This document shows, one piece after another, positions 17,129-23,225 of a stretch of DNA of 64,000 bases; positions within the stretch are counted from its first letter, which is position 1, and each line of letters begins with the position of its first letter. A program made the position numbers and the translations under genes. Source of the stretch: Clostridia bacterium (GTDB lineage Bacteria; Bacillota; Clostridia; Oscillospirales; Acutalibacteraceae); contig CAAGJN010000068.1 in the NCBI GenBank assembly GCA_900770255.1, positions 1-64,000 of the forward strand, read 5' to 3'. The notes under the pieces are model-generated. The model was not told the DNA's origin, searched no databases, and saw only the letters and a list, made by a program, of their open reading frames with translations.

Positions 17129-18274
17129 ATCAATCCGTTCAAAAAAAAGAAAACAGCGCCCGAGCCGGCTGCCGTTCAGACCGCCGCGAGGCAGACGACG
17201 GGGCTCGGACTGCTCGACAGCTACACGCCGCTGGGCGGCAATCAGACAAAGCTCTATTACGCGCTGCGCGAGGCCGTGCCGATAATCGACGCGGCAATAT
17301 TCAAGACCGTCCGCCTCACGGGCGGCTTTGAGGTCAGATGCTCCGACGAGAAACTTCAGCAAAAGCTTGACGGCTTTGTCAGAAACGTCAGCGTCGGGGG
17401 AAATCAGCTCGGGCTCGAGAGCTTTATATCGACCTATTTCGAGCAGCTGCTGACCTGCGGCACAGCCGTCGGCGAGATGGTGACCGACGCGCAGGGGCAT
17501 ATCGCGGCGCTCTACAACTCGCCGCTTGAAAATATCGAGCTGCGCCGCTCTCCGGACGGAGTGGGCGTCGATATCTTCACTTCCTGCATGTCGGTTCCGA
17601 TGCCGGTGAGCCGGCCGGAGCTCGTGCTGCTCTCCGTGCTCAATCCGCAGCCCGGCGAGGTGACGGGAAATTCGATGCTCAAGGGCCTGTCGTTCGTCAG
17701 CGGCATACTTATGAAAATCTATAAGACTATCGGCCTTAACTGGGAGCGAATGGGAAACATACGCTTTGCCGTGACCTACAAGCCGCAGAACGACTCGCTC
17801 GACCGCGCCTATGCGAAGGAGCGCGCCATGCAGGTAGCAAAGGAGTGGAGCGAGGCGATGCAGACCGGAGGCGCAGTCAAGGACTTTGTAGCCGTCGGCG
17901 ACGTGCAGATAAAGGTTATCGGCGCCGACAATCAGATACTTGACAGCGAGGTGCCCGTGCGCCAGATGCTTGAGCAGATAGTTGCAAAGACCGGCCTGCC
18001 GCCGTTCATGCTCGGGCTATCGTGGTCGTCCACCGAGCGCATGTCCTCTCAGCAGGCGGACGTGCTGACGAGCGAAATCGACGCCTACAGGCGTATACTC
18101 ACGCCCGTTATTGAGCGCATCTGCCGCACCTATCTGCTGCTCGAGGGCACGCCCGCGCAGGTGACTGCCGAATGGGACGACGTGACGCTCCAGGACAACG
18201 TGGAGCTCAGCCGCGCAGAGCTTTATGCGGCTCAGGCGGCAAAGATTAGGAAAGAGACAGGCGATGAGGAGTGA
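17129..18274 (+). CDS. Phage portal protein with an apparent ATC start codon
   Basis: A 381-residue portal, the dodecameric ring through which DNA enters the capsid. Portal-like segments include LDSYTPLGGNQTKLYYALRE, QLLTCGTAVGEMVTD, LSFVSGILMKIYKTIGLNWE and LGLSWSSTERMSSQQADV. The first ATG/GTG/TTG in frame is the GTG at 17276, which would remove 49 conserved-looking residues. The frame is open upstream, and GGGGGAGG (17114-17121) lies 7 bases before an ATC at 17129, giving an opening of INPFKKKK that matches the usual MNPFKKKK-like portal start. I therefore place the start at ATC; an ATA at 17123 is too close to the ribosome site. Confidence 0.8.
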   Translation: MNPFKKKKTAPEPAAVQTAARQTTGLGLLDSYTPLGGNQTKLYYALREAVPIIDAAIFKTVRLTGGFEVRCSDEKLQQKLDGFVRNVSVGGNQLGLESFISTYFEQLLTCGTAVGEMVTDAQGHIAALYNSPLENIELRRSPDGVGVDIFTSCMSVPMPVSRPELVLLSVLNPQPGEVTGNSMLKGLSFVSGILMKIYKTIGLNWERMGNIRFAVTYKPQNDSLDRAYAKERAMQVAKEWSEAMQTGGAVKDFVAVGDVQIKVIGADNQILDSEVPVRQMLEQIVAKTGLPPFMLGLSWSSTERMSSQQADVLTSEIDAYRRILTPVIERICRTYLLLEGTPAQVTAEWDDVTLQDNVELSRAELYAAQAAKIRKETGDEE

Positions 18275-19221
18275 TAGTTACGCAGAATACTGAATTTTCG
18301 GGAGCTCCGAAAGAAAAGGAGCTTGAGCTTATCAACAAATATACGGTAAAGCCGCTTGCGGCGGACGAGGTCTATGTTTTCGGCGTCGTACTTTGCGACA
18401 ACGAGGTGGACAGGGACTTCGAGCGCTTCGATGTCCCGGCGCTCAGTAAGCTCGCCGAGCTGTTCGTCGGCAAGACGGGCATATTCGACCACAGCATGAG
18501 CGGCAGGGATCAGACGGCGAGGATATTCTCCTGCCACCTTGAGACGGATGAGAGCAGGAGAACCTCGGCGGGTGAAAAATATACCCGCCTGTGTGCCAGA
18601 GCTTACATGCCGCGCAGCGAGAAAAATGCCGCGCTCATTGAGGAGATCGACGCAGGCATAAAGAAGGAGACTAGCGTCGGCTGCGCCGTGGGCAAGAGCA
18701 TATGCTCGATCTGCGGCAAGGACAGCCGCACAGAAACCTGCTCCCACGTCAAGGGGCGCGAATACAGCGGCAAGCTCTGCCACAGAATCCTGAGCGACCC
18801 CACGGACGCCTATGAGTGGTCGTTCGTCGCAGTCCCCGCACAGCCCGCTGCCGGCGTGACAAAGTCTTACCGCGCGGACGAGCAGACGGTAAAGACCGTA
18901 AAGAGGCTCTCGTGCGCCTGCGGCGGCTTAACTCTGACGAAGGAGGAGGCCGCCGGGCTCTGCGGCTACATTGACGAGCTCAGAAAGCTTGCGGATGAGG
19001 GCAAGGAGTACCGTGAGGAGCTTATTTGCGATGTGATACGCATGGGGGCGGCGGCTCTGCCCGATATGCGCGGGGAGAGCCTGTCAGCGATCTGCGGCAC
19101 GCTCGATCTTGAGCAGCTCAGGGAGCTCAAAAAGGCATTTGCCGGAGGCAGAGGGCTTAAAAGTCAGCTCGCGGCAAAGGAAAGTACGGCGCAGAGCAAA
19201 AACAACGAGTTCAAAATTTAA
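18271..19221 (+). CDS. Putative capsid maturation protease/scaffold protein
   Basis: A 316-residue protein in the slot of the prohead protease. The N-terminal part reads as a protease-like beta domain (YVFGVVLCDNEVDRDFERF, GIFDHSMSGRDQTARIF, then EIDAGIKKETSVGCAVG), followed by an unusual Cys/His cluster (CSICGKDSRTETCSHVKG) that could bind zinc. The C-terminal 100 residues are helical and charged, as expected of a scaffold. The GTG start overlaps the portal stop (GTGA), indicating coupling. Catalytic residues could not be assigned, so protease activity is inferred from position and fold-like pattern. Confidence 0.65.
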   Translation: MIVTQNTEFSGAPKEKELELINKYTVKPLAADEVYVFGVVLCDNEVDRDFERFDVPALSKLAELFVGKTGIFDHSMSGRDQTARIFSCHLETDESRRTSAGEKYTRLCARAYMPRSEKNAALIEEIDAGIKKETSVGCAVGKSICSICGKDSRTETCSHVKGREYSGKLCHRILSDPTDAYEWSFVAVPAQPAAGVTKSYRADEQTVKTVKRLSCACGGLTLTKEEAAGLCGYIDELRKLADEGKEYREELICDVIRMGAAALPDMRGESLSAICGTLDLEQLRELKKAFAGGRGLKSQLAAKESTAQSKNNEFKI

Positions 19222-19232
19222 GGAGGATATAT

Positions 19233-19571
19233 ATGTCAGTTTCAGTAAAAGGCTTTAATGAAAACGTGCTCACTTTTAAGGCGGCAAGCGGTCTGACCGC
19301 TGGCGTGCCGGTGAGCATGAGCGGAAACGATACGGTCGCAGCGGCAACTGAGGTTTTCTGCGGCGTCTCGGTCAACATCAGCGGAAACTATGCGGGTGTT
19401 CAGCTCACGGGCATGGTGACTCTCCCGTATACGGGCACGACCGCACCCGCCGTCGGCTACGCGGCGCTCATAGCGGACGGAGCAGGCGGCGTCAAAGCCG
19501 ATTCAAAGGGCAGAAGCTATCTTGTAGTCAACGTTGACTCGACGAACAAAAAAGTGAGCTTCATGCTCTGA
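19233..19571 (+). CDS. Capsid decoration protein (DUF2190-like)
   Basis: A 112-residue, beta-rich, Gly/Val/Thr-rich protein between the protease and capsid genes. The pattern (ASGLTAGVPVSMSGNDTV, VQLTGMVTLPYTG, VGYAALIADGAGG) fits DUF2190-type head decoration proteins, which cap capsid three-fold axes. AAGGAGG precedes the ATG. Confidence 0.72.
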   Translation: MSVSVKGFNENVLTFKAASGLTAGVPVSMSGNDTVAAATEVFCGVSVNISGNYAGVQLTGMVTLPYTGTTAPAVGYAALIADGAGGVKADSKGRSYLVVNVDSTNKKVSFML

Positions 19572-19590
19572 TAAAGGAAGGAGAAAGAAT

Positions 19591-20595
19591 ATGACTGCTT
19601 TTGATAACATCAGACTTGAAAAGGGACTTTACGCTTCGGGTGATTTCACCGGCGCCCTTGAAAAGATCGACCCTTCGGAAAACTACGCCGGCACTGCACT
19701 CGAGGGCCTTGACGCATATCAGCGCCAGCTCAAGCGCTTTGACATCAAGGTCGGCGGAGCTGGCAGCGACGTTGTTGACAAATTTTTCAAGACCTCTGAC
19801 TCCGCGGTGCTCTTCCCCGAGTACGTTTCGCGCGCCGTCAGACAGGGTATGCAGGAGGCAAACGTCCTGCCGCGCATAGTCGCGTCGACGACCGTTATCG
19901 ACTCGCTCGATTACCGCTCGATCGCCTGCGACCCCACGGAGGACGAAAAGGAGCTGAAGAATGTTGCCGAGGGCGCGTTCATTCCCGAGACCAGCGTCAG
20001 GAGCAAGGCGAATCTCGTGCATCTGCACAAGCGCGGCCGCTCCCTTGTCGCTTCATATGAGGCGATTCGCTTCCAGCGTCTCGATCTGTTCACCGTCACC
20101 CTGCGCCAGATCGGCGCCTATATCGCGCGCACTCAGCTCAGTGACGCCGTCGATGTGCTGATAAACGGTGACGGCAACGACAACGCTGCCGCCGACACCG
20201 CCGTTGAGACTGCCGGCACGCTCGAATACAGCGACCTTGTCTCGTTCTGGAATCTCTTTGACCCTTACGAGCTCAACGCCATTATCGCGTCTCCCGCTCA
20301 GGTCGCCCAGATGCTCGGCCTTTCGGAGTTCAGAGACGCCGCGGCGGGACTTAACTTCCACGCGACCGGCAAGATCATAACACCTCTGGGCGCCGATCTC
20401 ATCAAGGGCTCCTGCGTGCCCTCGGGAAAGATTATCGGCATCGACCGCAACTGCGCCCTCGAGATGGTAACAACCGGCCCCGTTACCACAGAATACGACA
20501 AGCTCATTGACCGTCAGCTTGAGCGCGCGGTCATCAGCTCCACCGCGGGCTTCGCAAGGATCTTTGACTCCGCAGCCCGTACCCTCACCGTCTGA
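19591..20595 (+). CDS. Phage major capsid protein (HK97-fold type)
   Basis: A 334-residue major head protein. It is the only gene of fitting size after the decoration gene and shows capsid-like elements: ALEGLDAYQRQLKRFDIKVG, VLFPEYVSRAVRQGM, a charged strand region ETSVRSKANLVHLHKRGR and the spine-helix-like QRLDLFTVTLRQIGAYIA, then a late SAARTLTV. A strong GGAAGGAG precedes the ATG. In an HK97-type head it forms the icosahedral shell. The reading frame is intact. Confidence 0.85.
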   Translation: MTAFDNIRLEKGLYASGDFTGALEKIDPSENYAGTALEGLDAYQRQLKRFDIKVGGAGSDVVDKFFKTSDSAVLFPEYVSRAVRQGMQEANVLPRIVASTTVIDSLDYRSIACDPTEDEKELKNVAEGAFIPETSVRSKANLVHLHKRGRSLVASYEAIRFQRLDLFTVTLRQIGAYIARTQLSDAVDVLINGDGNDNAAADTAVETAGTLEYSDLVSFWNLFDPYELNAIIASPAQVAQMLGLSEFRDAAAGLNFHATGKIITPLGADLIKGSCVPSGKIIGIDRNCALEMVTTGPVTTEYDKLIDRQLERAVISSTAGFARIFDSAARTLTV

Positions 20596-20611
20596 CGGCG
20601 GGGGTGATCGT

Positions 20612-20980
20612 ATGATAACTCAGTGGAGCGTGCTTTCGCTCTTGAAGCAGCTGACAGATATCGACGATGACGAAGAGGCTCTGTGCCTTCGTATCTGCCA
20701 AAGCTCTCTCGAGCGCGTGCGCAGCCGTCTGAGCCCGAATGCCGACGCCGAGGATATCAGGATAGCCTCAGCGGCGGCAGGCCTCGCCTTTTACGCCCTG
20801 TGTGTGCGAAGGGCGGGAAAATCGGACGGAGTAGTCAGCTTCAAGGCGGGCGACATATCGGTCAAAAAGAGCGACGACAGCTCTCTTTCCTATGCCGCCG
20901 CCGTGCGGGACAGCGCCCTTTCAGAGCTGACCGGGCTGCTGCGCGACGAGGGCTTTTTCTGCTGCGGGGTGGACGTATGA
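20612..20980 (+). CDS. Phage head-tail connector protein
   Basis: A 122-residue small helical protein in the position of the gp6/gp15-like connector that docks under the portal. It has amphipathic helices (SVLSLLKQLTDI, EALCLRICQSSLERVRSRL) and the segment VVSFKAGDISVKKSDD seen in many such adaptors. I placed the start at ATG 20612 after GGGGGTG; a longer reading from 20507 would overlap the capsid gene. The stop overlaps the next start. Confidence 0.7.
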   Translation: MITQWSVLSLLKQLTDIDDDEEALCLRICQSSLERVRSRLSPNADAEDIRIASAAAGLAFYALCVRRAGKSDGVVSFKAGDISVKKSDDSSLSYAAAVRDSALSELTGLLRDEGFFCCGVDV

Positions 20981-21309
20981 CCCTTTCAAAACAGTTCGGC
21001 GAGTGGGGGCGGGCTTTGAGGATCATCAATCCCGATTCCTCCTCAACTCCGTTGTTCAAAGGCTTTATCCAGCCGCTGCGCTATAAGAACAAGATGTATC
21101 TCTACGGCATAAACACCGAGATAGGCTATAACTCGCAGGGCTACTATCTGTATATCGGCCCGCCCGAGTATGATCTGACCGTCAACGAGGACGCGATCAT
21201 AATCGACGGCGATATTAAATATCAGATAGACCGCGCCGAAAATGTGAAGCTCGGCGGCGAGACGCTCTATGTCTGGGCGATCGTGCGCACGGTGGTAGAG
21301 GTCAGCTGA
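20977..21309 (+). CDS. Phage head closure-like protein
   Basis: A 110-residue beta-rich protein translated from an ATG overlapping the preceding stop (ATGA). Its order and length match head-closure/minor capsid proteins that seal the connector (LFKGFIQPLRYKN, YLYIGPPEYDLT, GDIKYQIDRAE). The assignment rests mainly on synteny and size. Confidence 0.6.
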   Translation: MTLSKQFGEWGRALRIINPDSSSTPLFKGFIQPLRYKNKMYLYGINTEIGYNSQGYYLYIGPPEYDLTVNEDAIIIDGDIKYQIDRAENVKLGGETLYVWAIVRTVVEVS

Positions 21310-21328
21310 CGCAACATCTATTTTTCTT

Positions 21329-21352
21329 CGGGGCTGTCTTACGGCAGCCCCG
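21329..21352 (+). promoter_or_regulatory. Intergenic hairpin between connector genes and tail-completion-like gene
   Basis: A perfect 8-bp stem CGGGGCTG/CAGCCCCG with an eight-base loop, without a T-run, ends 7 bases before the GGGAGG-type ribosome site of the next gene. It could stabilise processed mRNA ends or shape translation. Confidence 0.4.
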
Positions 21353-21370
21353 ACAGGGAGGAACTATTAT

Positions 21371-22210
21371 ATGAGTACAATAAGCGTTTTGCCCTCGCAG
21401 ATATCTCAATGGCTCTCGGAGCAGACGAGGCTCAGCGGCATAAGGTTTATCACGGAATATCCGTCGGAGAAAAAAGAGATACCGCTAAAGCGCGTGACCG
21501 TCGCCGTCGGTATCGGTGAAATGGAGATAACCGACAGCTTTACGGAGAACGACGAGGGCGTGCTTGTCAAAAACGAATATTGCAGACTCGCAAGAATAAA
21601 AATAAAGCTCGCCATACACGTCCCTTACAGCTTCGGCGGCGCAAAATGCCACGATATTCTCACGGGCGTTATCGACTGCCTGACCTTCGACACCGATCTC
21701 AACGTTGTCGAGTCCGGCTGCGAACATGTCAAGGCGGACAGAGACACCGACGCCTTCGTCCTCGACGCCTATATCCTTATGGAGGCGGATTTCTGCCCCG
21801 CCGACACGACCGGGCTCAACTTTCACTGCTTTCTTGACAAAACCCTGCTGTGCGGCTCGCACATAAGAAACGATGATATACATGTGACGGCTGAGGACAA
21901 GACTCTTTGGAACGCGCCCTACAGCACCGGAACCTACCCCGGAACCGGCGCTTCGAGCCGGTCGATAAGCTTAGGGTTCAAGCCAAAGCTGCTCGTACTC
22001 TTTGAGCAGGGGATGCCTCCGGTTATCCCGGATTTTACAAACTTAACAAACGAGTGCTATTTTGCAATGGGCACTTCGGCGGGCTGCACGCCCGGGCTGT
22101 CGCTGACTTCGAGCGGCTTTTCGCTCACCCGAAACGCTGGACAGGACGGCAGCACGGTGCATTGCAACGATCTGGGAAAGACATATGTGTATATCGCTTT
22201 CAAATTATAA
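21371..22210 (+). CDS. Two-part phage structural protein: tail-completion-like N-terminus, fibre-like C-terminus
   Basis: A 279-residue protein I can place only by parts. Residues 1-140 look like a compact tail-completion/terminator domain (VTVAVGIGEMEITDSF, YCRLARIKIKLAIHVP, VLDAYILMEADF). Residues about 185-279 match a small beta domain found at the ends of Firmicutes phage tail or fibre proteins (GTYPGTGASSRSISLGFKP, then TVHCNDLGKTYVYIAFKL). Such a fusion is odd: it would put a surface-exposed module on an internal connector protein, or it reflects a deletion that joined two genes. No tail tube or tape measure follows. Confidence 0.5.
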   Translation: MSTISVLPSQISQWLSEQTRLSGIRFITEYPSEKKEIPLKRVTVAVGIGEMEITDSFTENDEGVLVKNEYCRLARIKIKLAIHVPYSFGGAKCHDILTGVIDCLTFDTDLNVVESGCEHVKADRDTDAFVLDAYILMEADFCPADTTGLNFHCFLDKTLLCGSHIRNDDIHVTAEDKTLWNAPYSTGTYPGTGASSRSISLGFKPKLLVLFEQGMPPVIPDFTNLTNECYFAMGTSAGCTPGLSLTSSGFSLTRNAGQDGSTVHCNDLGKTYVYIAFKL

Positions 22211-22285
22211 GTCGGTTTATCGTACTTCTCGTCGCTGTTGCATTCATTTGTGCAATTTTTTAGTGACAAAATAAATATTTGTCCA

Positions 22286-22314
22286 TTGACAAACATTTGT
22301 TTGGAGTCTATAAT
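22286..22314 (+). promoter_or_regulatory. Consensus sigma-A promoter of the regulator/lysis operon
   Basis: TTGACA and TATAAT are both perfect and separated by 17 bases. TTTGTC-CATT-GACAAA (22278-22293) overlaps the -35 as an inverted repeat, and CAAAC-ATTT-GTTTG (22290-22303) overlaps the -35 end and spacer. Repression at this promoter is therefore likely. Confidence 0.88.
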
Positions 22315-22329
22315 AAAACTTGTAGATAA

Positions 22330-22343
22330 CGAACATATGTTCG
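22330..22343 (+). promoter_or_regulatory. LexA (SOS) box
   Basis: CGAACATATGTTCG is a perfect dyad matching the Gram-positive LexA/DinR consensus CGAAC-N4-GTTCG. It lies 16 bases after the -10, about +9 to +22 relative to the expected start site, where bound LexA would block initiation. The looser dyad CAAAC-ATTT-GTTTG upstream may be a second, weaker site. Induction of the downstream genes by DNA damage is inferred. Confidence 0.85.
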
Positions 22344-22361
22344 AAAACGGGAGATGAGCAG

Positions 22362-22991
22362 ATGTCAAAAAAATGTGACGGGGCGGCAATGGATTTTTCA
22401 TTTCCGACCCCGGAGGAGCGGCAGGCGGCGATGTGCGTATGCTGCGGGTCCCATTGCCCGGGCTGCGAGTCGCCGGATGACTATGCCTGGCGCCGCAGGG
22501 ACGTGGATCTTTCAATTCTGACGGACGACGTTATAAAGACGCGGCTTACTCAGCGCGAGCGCGAGGCAGTCGAGGCCTATTGGTTTGACGGTATGACTAT
22601 TTCGGGAATAGCGTCGCGCAGCGGAGTCTGTCCGTCGAGCGTGTCGCGCTGTCTCGAGAAGGCGCAGCGCAAAATATACGACGCGCTCAAATACGCCGTA
22701 GCTTATCAGCACAACATAGAAACCGTCGATTTTCTGCCTGTGGCGGTCAGACGAGCGCTTGCAGTCAGCGCGGCGAAGCGCTTTGAAGCGGCAACGCTCG
22801 GTGAGAGGGTAAAGAAGCTCAGATGCAGCGAAAATATCGGCGCCCAGATGCTATGCGAGGCGCTCGGAATAAGCCCGAGAGTGCTCAGGGATATTGAAAG
22901 CGGAGAAAAGGAGCCGGGGCTCAGACTCCTGACACAACTGGCCGGATTTTTCGGCGTTACCGCAGATTATCTGCTGAAAGGAGAAGAATGA
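22362..22991 (+). CDS. Regulator with sigma region 4-like HTH plus XRE HTH
   Basis: A 209-residue DNA-binding protein with two different helix-turn-helix units. The N-terminal 45 residues contain a Cys-rich stretch (CVCCGSHCPGCESPDD), possibly a metal site. Residues about 60-110 follow sigma-70 region 4/LuxR-like logic (LTQREREAVEAYWFDGMT, ISGIASRSGVCPSSVSRCLEK). Residues about 145-209 form an XRE/Cro-type domain (RVKKLRCSENIGAQMLCEAL, LRDIESGEKEPGLRLL, FFGVTADYLLKGEE). GGGAG lies 8 bases before the ATG. It is the first gene behind the SOS-box promoter and may be the timing switch for the fibre and lysis genes. Target sites are unknown. Confidence 0.75.
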   Translation: MSKKCDGAAMDFSFPTPEERQAAMCVCCGSHCPGCESPDDYAWRRRDVDLSILTDDVIKTRLTQREREAVEAYWFDGMTISGIASRSGVCPSSVSRCLEKAQRKIYDALKYAVAYQHNIETVDFLPVAVRRALAVSAAKRFEAATLGERVKKLRCSENIGAQMLCEALGISPRVLRDIESGEKEPGLRLLTQLAGFFGVTADYLLKGEE

Positions 22992-23225
22992 ATGGCTTTT
23001 AACAACACGCTTTCACAGCTTGCAGATGAGTATTATGAGCAGGCGCAGGTGCTTGAAAAAATAATAGAGAAGCACCGTAGGCGTCTCAATGCCCTGCCGA
23101 ACTCCGAGACAAGCCAGGAGGCCTACAGGATAAAGTCACTTTTGAACGTCCTGTATAAGGAGCACCGGGATGTGATGGAAACTGCAAATTTTCTCAAGGA
23201 TAACTACTCTGAGGAGGATGCTTGA
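22992..23225 (+). CDS. Small helical phage protein of unknown function
   Basis: A 77-residue, charged, almost fully helical protein (LADEYYEQAQVLEKIIEKHRRRL, LLNVLYKEHRDVMETANFL) that could form a coiled coil. It begins directly after the regulator stop with AAAGGAGAAG upstream and ends overlapping the next gene. I do not recognise a family. Confidence 0.65.
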   Translation: MAFNNTLSQLADEYYEQAQVLEKIIEKHRRRLNALPNSETSQEAYRIKSLLNVLYKEHRDVMETANFLKDNYSEEDA

